The notes: generated by a model from the letters alone, not told the origin. A stretch of DNA of 64,000 nucleotides from RPRB01 sp035543115 (GCA_035543115.1 DATKKF010000058.1:21609-85608), one strand, 5' to 3'. Shown: positions 54,172 to 63,243, numbered from the stretch's first letter. Made by a program: numbers and translations.

Positions 54172-55542
54172 GTGGACTGGTACTACGGATTCGACGGAAA
54201 TCACGGCCAGAAGCTCAACCTCCTCAGCGTCGTGCTCCACGAGTTCGGCCACGGCCTGGGCTTCTCCTCCTTCGTCGACCCCACCACCGGCAAGGAGCTC
54301 AACGGGCAGAACGACGTCTGGTCGCACTTCCTGTTCGACGAGGGTTCCGGAAAGCACTGGGTCGACCTCGACGACAGCGGCCGGCTCGCCTCGCTGACCA
54401 GCGGGAACGGGCTCGCCTGGGACGGGTCGGCAGTAAAATCGCTGGTCCCCACCTCCTTCGAGCCCGCCCTCGTGTTCACGGACACCTCGGCGCTGCAGAG
54501 TCCAGACGCGGTCAAGGACTACCTGAGCCTGGCCCCGGCGGAGTTCGGGGCGACCATCGGCACCCATCCCATCTCGGCCCCGGTCAAGGTCGCTTCGCCG
54601 TCTGATGCCTGCACGGCTAGCGGGGCCTTCCAGCCGCTCACGGGTGCCCTGGCCATCGTCGATCGAGGCCCGCAGGCCGCGCCCTGTAGCTTCGTCGAGA
54701 AAGCGAGAAACGCGCAGGCGGCCGACGCGCTGGGCATCCTCATCGCGAACTACACCACCGGGCTGGTCGCGCCGGGCGGCAACGCTCCCGACGTCACCAT
54801 CCCCGTGCTCGGGATCACCCAGACCGACGGTGCCACGCTGAAGACAGCGGTCGCCGCTGGTCCCGTCACCGCCTCGCTCCGCCGCGATGCCACCAAGGGC
54901 TACGCCGGCGCGGACACCTCGGCCCGGGCCTACATGTATGCACCGAGCGCGGTCCTGACCGGCTCCTCGCTCGTCCACTGGGACACCTCGGCCGCGCCTC
55001 CGCTCCTCATGGAGCCGGTCATCAGCCCTTCCCTGGGCTCGGACCTGGACCTGACCGTGCCGCTCCTCACGGACGTCGGCTGGTTCCTGGTCGACGTGTC
55101 AGTCACCGGGACCGGGCCGAGCACGCTCGCCTCGGGGGCCACCGGAAGCTTCACCTTCACCGTGACGAATCCTGGTCCTTCGACCGCGCGCAGCGTGACC
55201 CTGTCGAATGGGGGTAACGGACTGAGCTTCGTGTCCAATTCGGGTGACTGCGCCACCGCCTTCCCCTGCGCTCTGGGCGACATCCCCCCGAAGACCTCGC
55301 GGGTGGTGACCTCGGTGTTCCGGGCAAGCTCGAGCAGTGCAGCGAGCGCGAGCGTCACGGTGTCCTCACTGTCTAACTTCAATCCCGCCAACGACAGCGC
55401 CACCATCGCGGTCAATGGAGCATCCGGACCGAAGCCCGGCGCGACCACCGGCGGCTGCTCGAGCACCGGCGACACGCCACTGCCTGCGCTCGTTCTCCTC
55501 CTCGGACTGACCCTGCTGACCCGGAGGCGGGTCCGCGTCTGA
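54172..55542 (+). CDS. Secreted PA-domain zinc protease with MYXO-CTERM-like tail
   Basis: 456 aa from GTG 54172. Zinc motif HEFGHGLGF (about 24-32), a PA domain (about 140-230; VDRGPQAAPCSFVEKARNAQAA), a DUF11/CARDB-like Ig domain (VSVTGTGPSTLASGATGSFT) and a C-terminal tail with Cys, a hydrophobic helix and RRRVRV (GGCSSTGDTPLPALVLL...), typical of myxobacterial C-terminal sorting. It lacks the signal peptide and N-terminal half because the gene is disrupted upstream, so secretion of this product is doubtful. Confidence 0.7.
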   Translation: MDWYYGFDGNHGQKLNLLSVVLHEFGHGLGFSSFVDPTTGKELNGQNDVWSHFLFDEGSGKHWVDLDDSGRLASLTSGNGLAWDGSAVKSLVPTSFEPALVFTDTSALQSPDAVKDYLSLAPAEFGATIGTHPISAPVKVASPSDACTASGAFQPLTGALAIVDRGPQAAPCSFVEKARNAQAADALGILIANYTTGLVAPGGNAPDVTIPVLGITQTDGATLKTAVAAGPVTASLRRDATKGYAGADTSARAYMYAPSAVLTGSSLVHWDTSAAPPLLMEPVISPSLGSDLDLTVPLLTDVGWFLVDVSVTGTGPSTLASGATGSFTFTVTNPGPSTARSVTLSNGGNGLSFVSNSGDCATAFPCALGDIPPKTSRVVTSVFRASSSSAASASVTVSSLSNFNPANDSATIAVNGASGPKPGATTGGCSSTGDTPLPALVLLLGLTLLTRRRVRV

Positions 55543-55556
55543 TCCGGGCGCAGCGG

Positions 55557-56468
55557 TCATCCCGGCGCGACCTGCGAAGCGTCCTCGCAGGACTGAACCT
55601 CCACCGTGAGGTGGCTCAGACCTGGCAGGTCCGCCAGCGCCTGCCGGAAGCGATCAGCACCGGTGACCTGGTGCGTGACGAGGGAGACGATCGCCGCGTG
55701 GTGGCCGGGGCCGACCCTCCAGACGTGCAGATCGCTGATCCGCACGTCTCCCCGCTCGACCCTGGTCCGGATCTGTCCCGCCAGCTCCGGAGCCACGGCC
55801 AGGTCGAGCAGGACCGCGGCGGCGCGACGCATCAGGCCCAGGGACCAGCTGGCGATCAGCGCCGCTCCGACCAGCCCCATGGCCGGGTCCAGCCAGCGCC
55901 ATCCGAGGTAGTGCACTCCCAGGATTGCACCGATGGCGAGCACCGAGGTCGCGGCGTCCGCCAGGACGTGCACGTACGCCGAACGAAGGTTGTTGTCGTG
56001 CTCGTCCTCATCATCGTCGTGCAGGAGCGCGGCGGAAACGAGGTTGACGAGCAGGCCCACGCAAGCGATCGGCAGTGCCTCCGAGAAGGCGAGGGCCACG
56101 GGATGGACCATCCGCTGGACGCTCTCGATGGCCACACCGATCGCTACCACCCCGAGCAGGATGGCGCTGGCGAAGCCGGCGAGGTCTCCCACCTTGCCCG
56201 TCCCGAACACGAAGCGCTCGCTTTGCCCGTGCCGCTTGGCGTAGCCATAGGCCAGCGTGGCGATGCCGATCGCCAGTGCATGGGTCGACATGTGCAGGCC
56301 GTCGGCGAGGAGCGCCATGCTGTGGGTCCAGAGGCCACCCGCGACCTCGACCACCATCATTCCGAAGGTGAGCGCGACGACCCATCGCGTCCGGCGGGCA
56401 TGCTCGTCGTGACGCGCACCGAGGAAGCGATGCGCATGCACCCAGGGTTCGAGAGTCAGTTCGTGCAT
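55557..56468 (-). CDS. Cation diffusion facilitator (DmeF-like) metal exporter
   Basis: 303-aa inner-membrane CDF transporter with six helices. Metal-site helices carry SMALLADGLHMSTHA and RSAYVHVLADAATS; an acidic/His loop DDDEDEHD (about 150) and HAHRFLGARHDEHARRT at the start may bind metal. The C-terminal cytoplasmic domain has HVWRVGPGHHAAIVSL. The HMSTHA/DGLH pattern is nearest DmeF (Co/Ni), substrate inferred. Last gene of the TonB cluster, 10 nt after the lipoprotein. Confidence 0.85.
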   Translation of the reverse strand: MHELTLEPWVHAHRFLGARHDEHARRTRWVVALTFGMMVVEVAGGLWTHSMALLADGLHMSTHALAIGIATLAYGYAKRHGQSERFVFGTGKVGDLAGFASAILLGVVAIGVAIESVQRMVHPVALAFSEALPIACVGLLVNLVSAALLHDDDEDEHDNNLRSAYVHVLADAATSVLAIGAILGVHYLGWRWLDPAMGLVGAALIASWSLGLMRRAAAVLLDLAVAPELAGQIRTRVERGDVRISDLHVWRVGPGHHAAIVSLVTHQVTGADRFRQALADLPGLSHLTVEVQSCEDASQVAPG

Positions 56469-56478
56469 CGGAATCCCT

Positions 56479-57237
56479 TCAGCGCGGTGAGAGCGTGAAC
56501 GCGTATCCAGTCAGCGTCTGCATTCCCTGGAGCAGCTGGGCGTGGAAGGTCGTCTTGTTGTCCCAGGTGTAGTTCCCATCCGGATCCGGAGTCGAGCCCA
56601 GGAGCTGGGAGAAGTCCGTTGTGTCGAACCAGGGAGAGGGATCCACCCGGAGGGAGAGCTGCTGCGGGCTCGGGCTGAAGGTCAACGACGGGGTGAAAGA
56701 GCCGATGATCCGCTGGAGCGCGACGGCCGGCTTCTGGGGGCTAGCCTGGCTGATGTCGATGGTCACGAATCCGGCGAACGGCACCGTGACCCCAGCCTGG
56801 GTGGCCGTTCCGCGGACGTACGCCTCTGACTGGCCGAGAAACGCATGGTCGTCCGCCGACTGGCTCGCGTCCGGAGGTAGGAGGCCCATCTCCACCGCGA
56901 CGGCGGTGCCGGTCTGGCCGTCGGCGCCGGCGGAGGCCGAAGCGAGCGTCGGATCGAGCGGGTCGACCACCAGCTGCTCGGTCACCTGCACGATGACGAT
57001 CCCGGTTCGAATCGCGGCGCCGGACGGAGGACTGACGTTGAAGTAGTACGGGCCGAGGCAGATCCGGGCCTCGTCGAGCGTCACGGACCAGCCGGCGGCA
57101 GTGGTGAACGAGAAGGGTCCGGCTGCGCCTCTCTCGACGCCGCCCACGGTGAAGGGAAGATGGATGAGCGCGCCTCCGGTGGTGTTGCCGCAGGAGGCCA
57201 AGAGCACCAGCGCGCCGGCGAGCAGGATTCGCTTCAT
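56479..57237 (-). CDS. Lipoprotein of unknown function (TonB cluster), B
   Basis: 252 aa; signal peptide with lipobox LASC (Cys16), so surface- or periplasm-anchored. Beta-rich. Contains GWSVTLDEARICLGPYYF near 49-66, similar to the GWSV-x-x-DE element of the other lipoprotein in this cluster. Coupled to the receptor gene by an ATGA overlap, so it likely serves the receptor, for example as a substrate-capture protein. Confidence 0.65.
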   Translation of the reverse strand: MKRILLAGALVLLASCGNTTGGALIHLPFTVGGVERGAAGPFSFTTAAGWSVTLDEARICLGPYYFNVSPPSGAAIRTGIVIVQVTEQLVVDPLDPTLASASAGADGQTGTAVAVEMGLLPPDASQSADDHAFLGQSEAYVRGTATQAGVTVPFAGFVTIDISQASPQKPAVALQRIIGSFTPSLTFSPSPQQLSLRVDPSPWFDTTDFSQLLGSTPDPDGNYTWDNKTTFHAQLLQGMQTLTGYAFTLSPR

Positions 57238-59738
57238 GGGCGAGTCTCCTGATCGAAGATCAGCGCCAGGGTCACCAGAAAGGTCCGCGGGGCCGCAGCA
57301 GTGAAGTGCGATGCCGGGGCGAGCGTCGGATAGGGCCGGGTGTGAAAGTCCGAGGCATAGAAGAACTCGCTCTGCGCGTACTCGCGGTTGAACAGGTTCC
57401 AGACGTTCACGCCGAGCTCGACCAGGCTCCAGCGCAGTGTCGCGTGGAGGTCGGTGACGAAGTTTCCCGGAGCGGTCTGGCTGAAGGGAAGAGCCCGCTC
57501 CCCGACGTAGCTCAGACGTACGCCCAGTGTCCCGGTGATCGGCCGGTCCGCAATTCGCAGCCCCGGGATTGCCCCGAACAAGGAGGTGTCGGATCGGGCC
57601 ACCCAGGCCGGGACGTAGGGGACGAGGAGGCCCGTGTCATCGAACGTCGCGTAGGCGTAGGTAACCGAGGCGCTCTCGTCGATGAACCGCCCGGTGGCCC
57701 GGAGAGCTCCGACGAAACCTCGTCGGGTCGTGCCGTTGGTCTGATCCAGCCGGCCGAGCTGCGGGTCGAAGATGAGGTCGTGATCGACGTGGGTCCAGTA
57801 ACCGACCGCGCGTGCAGAGAGGTCCGCCACGGACGACTGGTGGTGGAAGAGCACTCCCCCCTCCGCCGCCTGGAGCTTGGAGAACGGCGACTCGCTGTTC
57901 TGGAACACGTACCGCGCGTCGGAGGACGCTGCCCCGATCCCGTAGCTCGCGGTCAGCGTGAGCCACGGAAGGACCCGCGCCAGGGCGCTGACCTTCGGCT
58001 CGAGCACGCTCCCGCTCGCCGAGACGCGTGTCTCCGGAAGCCGGGGACCGGCCCGGTCGTACGGCGGGCAGTCCACGTCGAGCGGCTGGCCGCGGGTGTA
58101 GTTGCCTGCGGTCGCGCACTGATTGAGGACGTTGTACGAGAAGTACTCCTGGCGAAGCCCGCCGCGGAGCGAGAGCCAGGAAACCGGCCGGAGATCGAGG
58201 TCGAGGTAGCCGGCCAGGTTGAAGATGTCGTCTACGAAGTCGTCCTCGGTCTTGTACGGAATCTGGGTCCCGAAGCGAAGCCGCTGAGCCTGCGGGGTGA
58301 CGTGGTCGTACCGAGCGTAGTAGCCAACCTCGAGCGACTGCTCCTGACCGAGCAGCGTCGTGGAGGCCCGGTAGCTCCCGCGGGCGCCCGCGACGATCGC
58401 GTTGTAGGCCTGCTGGCGGGCGTCGCCCCGCTGGTCGTGCAGGCTCTGGCCGATCTCCTGCACGTCCTCGAGAAACCCGGTGAAGTTCTCCACCAGGCGA
58501 TGGGACCGGTAGGTGAGGAAGACTTGCTGGGTCACCGTGCCTCCGGCCAGCGGCGAGAAGACGTCCGCAGCGAGCGTGTAACGCTGGGCGTCCCCTCCCT
58601 GGCTCGGGTCGAAGGTTCCGTAGAAGCCGATGGCATCGAGAGCGTCCCGGCGAACGACGCCTGCGCTCCGGTAATGGTTCGAGTAGGCAGTGGCCAGCAG
58701 ATGCCAGAGGCCGCGCTCGCCCAGCTCACCCTCGTACTGCCCCATGGCGCTGAGGTACGAGTAGGCGCGGTTGGAGCCCCAGCCGTCGCTCGTCTCGTAC
58801 TTCACGCCAAGGAACGTCCCCTCCCGCTCGCCGGGAGGCGCGACGATTCCGAGCGCCTGCTTCGTTCCGTAGTTCCCCAGACCTCCCTGGAGGCGGATGC
58901 CACGCTCGACCACGCCCAGCTGGTAGTCGGCGCTCCCGGCCACTGCGAAGTCGCCCTGGTGAGGATCGAAGGGGCCCTCGATCACTCTCAGGTTCTTCAC
59001 CAGCTCCGGGATGATGAAGTGGTAGTCGGCGTAGCCGTGGCCATCGGGGTTGTCGACGTCGTTGATCGGAACCCCGTTCACCGTGAACTCCAGGCTCTGG
59101 CCCTGCTCGAGGTTGAAGCCGCGAAGGAAGACCTGGTCGGCATGCCCTTCGCCGCCCTCGTTGGCGATGAAGATGCCGGGCGCAAGCAGGAGAACGTCGC
59201 TGGCCGTCCCGCTGTTGGTGACCACCGAGAGCTTGCCGATCTCGATCTGAAAGTCGCTCGCGCCGCGTTCCACGCGACGCCTCCCACGCACGGTGACCTC
59301 GCCAGCCGGGGATGGCGCCGGAGCCTCCGGCGGCGGAGCGACCGGAGTCACCACCGGTGCCGCCTCGGGTGCGACGGGAGGCGGCGTTCCCGCATCGGGC
59401 TGGATCGATGCTGCCGGGCCCGTCGGAGGCTCGAACCGGAACGGAATGCGGATCCGGGCGGCGAACGGTTGCCCGTTGCGAAGAGCAGGCCGGAAGGTCC
59501 ATCTCCGCACTGCGACCAATGCCGCGTCGTCGAACGCCTTCCCGGCTGATTCGGCGATCTCCGCGGTGGTGACGTGACCTGTGGCGTCGACCGTCACCTC
59601 GGTCACCACCGTCGCGCTGGCCGTCTCCGCGGAGGGGTACTCTGCGGGCGGAGAGTCCACGACCTCGGGCGGGGTGACCGACTGTGCGAGGGCAGCGGTT
59701 CCCAGCACGCTGCTCAACAGCAGGAGGGCTCGGGTCAT
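57234..59738 (-). CDS. TonB-dependent receptor with N-terminal TonB-C-like domain
   Basis: 834-aa outer-membrane transporter. Signal peptide (cut near ALA-Q), a TonB C-terminal-like domain (about 30-110; VVTEVTVDATGHVTTAEIAES, AVRRWTFRPALRNG), a Pro-rich linker, plug (LLLAPGIFIANEGG, VFLRGFNLEQGQSLEFTVNG, LRVIEGPFDPHQGDFAVAGS) and a 22-strand-type barrel to the end. Ligand not identifiable. ATG 59738 overlaps the tonB stop; its own stop overlaps lipoprotein B. Confidence 0.88.
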   Translation of the reverse strand: MTRALLLLSSVLGTAALAQSVTPPEVVDSPPAEYPSAETASATVVTEVTVDATGHVTTAEIAESAGKAFDDAALVAVRRWTFRPALRNGQPFAARIRIPFRFEPPTGPAASIQPDAGTPPPVAPEAAPVVTPVAPPPEAPAPSPAGEVTVRGRRRVERGASDFQIEIGKLSVVTNSGTASDVLLLAPGIFIANEGGEGHADQVFLRGFNLEQGQSLEFTVNGVPINDVDNPDGHGYADYHFIIPELVKNLRVIEGPFDPHQGDFAVAGSADYQLGVVERGIRLQGGLGNYGTKQALGIVAPPGEREGTFLGVKYETSDGWGSNRAYSYLSAMGQYEGELGERGLWHLLATAYSNHYRSAGVVRRDALDAIGFYGTFDPSQGGDAQRYTLAADVFSPLAGGTVTQQVFLTYRSHRLVENFTGFLEDVQEIGQSLHDQRGDARQQAYNAIVAGARGSYRASTTLLGQEQSLEVGYYARYDHVTPQAQRLRFGTQIPYKTEDDFVDDIFNLAGYLDLDLRPVSWLSLRGGLRQEYFSYNVLNQCATAGNYTRGQPLDVDCPPYDRAGPRLPETRVSASGSVLEPKVSALARVLPWLTLTASYGIGAASSDARYVFQNSESPFSKLQAAEGGVLFHHQSSVADLSARAVGYWTHVDHDLIFDPQLGRLDQTNGTTRRGFVGALRATGRFIDESASVTYAYATFDDTGLLVPYVPAWVARSDTSLFGAIPGLRIADRPITGTLGVRLSYVGERALPFSQTAPGNFVTDLHATLRWSLVELGVNVWNLFNREYAQSEFFYASDFHTRPYPTLAPASHFTAAAPRTFLVTLALIFDQETRP

Positions 59739-60529
59739 CGAACGAAGTGAATCGACAGCGAGGGAATCATTCCCGCGATGGACTGCCCTTTTTCGTCGCG
59801 GGCGGGGTTGAAGCGCTCGGAGCGCGCACACACCCTGGCGGCGACGGCGAAGGCCGGGGTCGGGCTCTGCAGGACATCGACACCCCGGGCCGCTCCGTCG
59901 CGATCGACTTCGATCCGGACCGAGACACGGGCCTCGCGCAGATCGGACGATTGCTCCTCGTCCGGCCACGGACAGCTCCAGTCCCGCCGGGCGGGGGTCG
60001 CCGGACGAGTCAAGGTTCCCCCGGGAGCTGCACCAACACCGTGGGCACGGGCTCGTGGATCGTTCACCGCTACCTTGCTGGTGCCGGTGGCTGCGGTGAA
60101 CCCCCCGGCGTAGCTTTCGCTCTTCCCCACGGGCATGTCGAACTGCGTGAGATCCAGTGGCTCGTCCCGCTTCGTGGGCGCGGTCACCACCCGCCCCGCC
60201 TGCGCAGCCGCCGGTGGGGCGCGACGGATCGGACGGGGCGAGGGAGGCCGGGGACTGACCGGCTCCTGGGCGACCGGGAGGCGCTCGAGAGTCACCGCCG
60301 TGGTGATGACCGGCGGGGGTGGCCGGCGGTCGTGCGCGATGTCTCCCCAGACTGCCAGCGAGACGAGGGCTGCGTGGAAGAGGAGCGTTGCCCCGAGGGC
60401 GAGCGCGACCCGCTTCAGCAGCTCGGCGCTGCCCAGCGTCTCCGCTGGTTGGTACGCAGCTCCAGGAGCCGCCGGGAGCAGCACCACACGGTGAAGGAGG
60501 CTCCGTCGCCGGCGAGGGCGGCCGCTCAT
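59735..60529 (-). CDS. tonB: Energy transducer TonB
   Basis: 264-aa inner-membrane protein with one N-terminal helix (about 43-62; VALALGATLLFHAALVSLAV), a Pro-rich periplasmic spacer (PRPPSPRPIRRAPP), and a C-terminal TonB domain (SVRIEVDRDGAARGVDVLQ, ERFNPARDEKGQ). It transmits proton-motive force from ExbBD to the adjacent receptor. Coupled to exbD and the receptor by ATGA overlaps. Confidence 0.88.
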   Translation of the reverse strand: MSGRPRRRRSLLHRVVLLPAAPGAAYQPAETLGSAELLKRVALALGATLLFHAALVSLAVWGDIAHDRRPPPPVITTAVTLERLPVAQEPVSPRPPSPRPIRRAPPAAAQAGRVVTAPTKRDEPLDLTQFDMPVGKSESYAGGFTAATGTSKVAVNDPRARAHGVGAAPGGTLTRPATPARRDWSCPWPDEEQSSDLREARVSVRIEVDRDGAARGVDVLQSPTPAFAVAARVCARSERFNPARDEKGQSIAGMIPSLSIHFVR

Positions 60530-60954
60530 CGGCTACTCGCAGCGGCCGGATCGACCGTGACCGCGAAGGCGATCTGGGTCACTCCGGCCCGGCTCAGCAG
60601 ATCCATGATGTGGACCACTCGGGCGTGCGTCACCTCGCCGTCAGCCTGGATGACCGCGCGGAGGTCCGGGTGAGCCTGTCGCTCCGCAGTGGCCCTCTGG
60701 ATGAACCCGGCGTCGTCCGGGACCAGCTGCCCGTTCACTCGGATCGTCCCGTCGCGCGGCATCGTCACCGCAAAGACCGGGCTGACCTGATCGCCCGTAC
60801 TGCTCCTGGGAAGTGTGAGCTTCAGCGCCGCGTTGGGAGCGACCACGAGCTTCGCGGTGACCATGAAGATGATCAGCAGCACCAACGTGACGTCGACCAG
60901 CGGGGTGACGTTGATGCTGGTGATGGTGTTCGACTCGTTGGGGGTCCCCGCCAT
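60526..60954 (-). CDS. exbD: Biopolymer transport protein ExbD
   Basis: 142 aa: short cytoplasmic tail, one helix with the conserved proton-path Asp (INVTPLVDVTLVLLIIFMV), and a periplasmic domain (RAVIQADGEVTHARVVHIMDLLSRAGV). ATG 60954 overlaps the exbB stop; a GTG one codon earlier is an alternative. Confidence 0.92.
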   Translation of the reverse strand: MAGTPNESNTITSINVTPLVDVTLVLLIIFMVTAKLVVAPNAALKLTLPRSSTGDQVSPVFAVTMPRDGTIRVNGQLVPDDAGFIQRATAERQAHPDLRAVIQADGEVTHARVVHIMDLLSRAGVTQIAFAVTVDPAAASSR

Positions 60955-61652
60955 CACTCGGCCCTCCGTGCTGCCGGCCGGACCTCGACGCTCGCCGATG
61001 CAGGTGGCGTCTCGGCGTTCAGGTGAGCCAGGACCACGTTGGTGAGCGCCTCGCTCCTGGCCATGATGGTGGAGATGCGACGCTGGAAGTAGTTGAAGGC
61101 GGCGACCGCGGGGATGGCCACGAAGAGGCCGACCGCCGTCGCCACCAGCGCCTCGGCGATCCCGCTCATGATCCCCTGCGGAGCGAGCGAGCCGGTCGCG
61201 GAGAGCGACTCGGGACGGCCGAGCACGTCGAACGCCTCGACGATGCCGATCACCGTGCCCAGCAGGCCGATGAACGGCGCGTTGTTCCCCAGCGTCCCGA
61301 GGAAGGCGAGCCCGCGTTCCATCCGGCTTCGCTCCAGGGCGAGCGCGCCCGCCACTGCTTTCTCGGCGGCGATCGGGCCAAGGTCCGCGCTTCGAAGCCC
61401 CGCCGCCGCCGCGGCGGCCTCGGCAGAGGGCGAGCGCTCAAGTCGTTCGATCGCCTCGCGAAAACGGCCTGCCCGAAGAAGTCCGTCCAACTCGCGCGAG
61501 AGCCCGGAGACGTCGTCCCGGATGCCCCGGAAGAAGAGGGCCCGCTCGACGGTGACCAGGATGCTCGCCAGGGAGAGGACGATGAGGATCCACATCACCC
61601 AGGAGGCATGCAGATCGAGGAGGACGTGCTTGAGATGCTCGGTCAGGGACAT
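60954..61652 (-). CDS. exbB: Biopolymer transport protein ExbB (MotA/TolQ family)
   Basis: 232 aa with three helices: about 17-37, about 130-150 (FIGLLGTVIGIVEAF) and about 165-190 (GIAEALVATAVGLFVAIPAVAAFNYF), the last two carrying family motifs. Forms the proton channel with ExbD. Follows the lipoprotein A gene after 111 nt containing a strong hairpin. Confidence 0.92.
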   Translation of the reverse strand: MSLTEHLKHVLLDLHASWVMWILIVLSLASILVTVERALFFRGIRDDVSGLSRELDGLLRAGRFREAIERLERSPSAEAAAAAAGLRSADLGPIAAEKAVAGALALERSRMERGLAFLGTLGNNAPFIGLLGTVIGIVEAFDVLGRPESLSATGSLAPQGIMSGIAEALVATAVGLFVAIPAVAAFNYFQRRISTIMARSEALTNVVLAHLNAETPPASASVEVRPAARRAE

Positions 61653-61715
61653 GTCGAGTCCTTGCGTCGAGGAGTCGAGCGCCCGGAGCTGGGTGACGCC
61701 TGGCCAGCCGGGCGA

Positions 61716-61748
61716 GGACGGCCGACCACCGAGGGTGGTCGGTCGTCC
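61716..61748 (-). terminator. 15-bp stem-loop between lipoprotein A and exbB
   Basis: GGACGGCCGACCACC (61716-61730) and GGTGGTCGGTCGTCC (61734-61748) pair at 14 of 15 positions around GAG, starting 16 nt after the lipoprotein A stop. The absence of a T-tract suggests a partial terminator or an mRNA-stabilising end that makes lipoprotein A more abundant than ExbBD. Confidence 0.6.
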
Positions 61749-61763
61749 AGAAAACGCGCGTGG

Positions 61764-63026
61764 CTACTTGGGGAGACCCGGGACGTAGAACGGGTCGCTG
61801 GCGTGCTGTCCGGTGTTGTAGCAGAGGCCATCGGCGTTCAGATGCATCTGCGACTGACCGCTGAAGGCCATGAAGTCGGCGAGGTTTTTCACCACGGTCG
61901 ACGGAACCGATCCCGCGCTGCCGGAGAGGTGGAACGTCAGCTGGGCTGGATTTGGCTGGAACGAGCTGTCGTAGCAGCTGGCGGTCGGCTCGACCGGCCC
62001 CCGGTCCGGCAGCGGCGTACCGTCCGAGAAGGTCGCCGCCAGCGGCTTCCCGAGCTGGTCAATCTCCAGCGGGGTGGCCTGGCTCGAGTTGGCCGCTGTT
62101 GCCCACGCGGCGAGCTGGTCGAAGTGAAGGGGAGTGCCGTGGATGATCAGCTGGTCCCAGAAGATGTGGTCGGTGTGCAGCGTGACCTGCGCGAAGACCG
62201 CGCCGGTGGGCGTGACCTGAACCCCGCGGCCAGCCGGGTCGTCCTCGGCGAGGTTGAAGTCCGGGTTGTTGCAGTTGATCGCGCTGTCGTGATCGTCCCA
62301 CCCGAACTGGAAGTAGATGGTCTTCGGAAACGCCTTGAACTTGGCGTCGATCGCTGGGTCGCCACCGGGGTAGCCGTCGGTTCCTGCGAAGACCGCCTTG
62401 CCTTTCACCAGCTTGCTCCAGCCCTTGCTGATCATCAACGGCAGATCGGTGCTCACCTGCGCGTCGGTGAGGTTGACGTTGACCACCCCCGCCTTGGCCT
62501 GAACCACGTCGTAGCTGAAGGCGTACTTGACGGCCGGGTCGAAGCTGCCGCCCGAGTCGGGCCCGGTGAAGAGGTAGAGCGCTCCAGCCGGTTCCTCGCC
62601 GTCCGCTCCGACGAACCCCGAAGGGTTGTGCATGTCGAGGATCCATGGGCCGCCCTTGGAGCTCGCCACCAGCGAGCCCACGTCGGTCTGGATCACGTTC
62701 CCGGCCGTCGAGTTCAGGCGGATGTTATCAACCACGACGATGTACTCGTCGAAGCTCACGCTCCAGCCGTCGACGAAGAAGAGGGCGTCGGGACCGCCGT
62801 TGCAGTTTCCGGGATAGGGCAAGCCATCCACCCCGAACGTCTCGCCCGAGAAGGTGACTCGGATGGACTTGTCGATCTGCTGCGAGTTGGGAGTGAACGG
62901 TGGAGTGAAGGAGCGAGTGAGACCGCCATCGGGGCCACCCCCACCATCGGGGTTGCCGGAGCTACTGCCGCAGGCGGAGAGCGCGAGCAGGGCTGCGCTT
63001 GATGCAAGGACGACGTGACGACGCAT
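61764..63026 (-). CDS. Lipoprotein of unknown function (TonB cluster), A
   Basis: 420 aa; lipobox LSAC (Cys19) then a Gly/Asp linker (GNPDGGGGPDGG). Four further Cys (NCNGG, INCNNP, ASCYD, GLCYN) could form two disulfides. GWSVSFDEYIVVVDNIRL (about 88-105) parallels lipoprotein B. A His-rich stretch TLHTDHIFWDQLIIHGTPLH suggests metal binding. No named family was recognised. ATG 63026 starts the signal peptide. Confidence 0.65.
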   Translation of the reverse strand: MRRHVVLASSAALLALSACGSSSGNPDGGGGPDGGLTRSFTPPFTPNSQQIDKSIRVTFSGETFGVDGLPYPGNCNGGPDALFFVDGWSVSFDEYIVVVDNIRLNSTAGNVIQTDVGSLVASSKGGPWILDMHNPSGFVGADGEEPAGALYLFTGPDSGGSFDPAVKYAFSYDVVQAKAGVVNVNLTDAQVSTDLPLMISKGWSKLVKGKAVFAGTDGYPGGDPAIDAKFKAFPKTIYFQFGWDDHDSAINCNNPDFNLAEDDPAGRGVQVTPTGAVFAQVTLHTDHIFWDQLIIHGTPLHFDQLAAWATAANSSQATPLEIDQLGKPLAATFSDGTPLPDRGPVEPTASCYDSSFQPNPAQLTFHLSGSAGSVPSTVVKNLADFMAFSGQSQMHLNADGLCYNTGQHASDPFYVPGLPK

Positions 63027-63243
63027 GTTGGAACACCTCGGGAAGGAGTGAGAGCCATCTGGACGCATTGCCTGCGCGTGAGCGCGTCGCGCCCACGCAC
63101 CCCATGACCGCATCCGGACCCGGTCCGACGACGGTGACCGGGAGACCAGAACGCGGCGCGCCGCGACGGTCCGGTGGCGCCACTGACCCTCACCCGACGG
63201 AGGTCACTCCGAGGCGAACGTCTGCGTCAGCGGATCGGCGGCG

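Noticed and set aside
63027..63243. Cobalamin riboswitch because GCCACTG occurs upstream of a TonB cluster
   Set aside because: The GCCACTG lies on the strand opposite to the operon and is part of a GTGGCGCCAC palindrome; no other B12-box elements were found.
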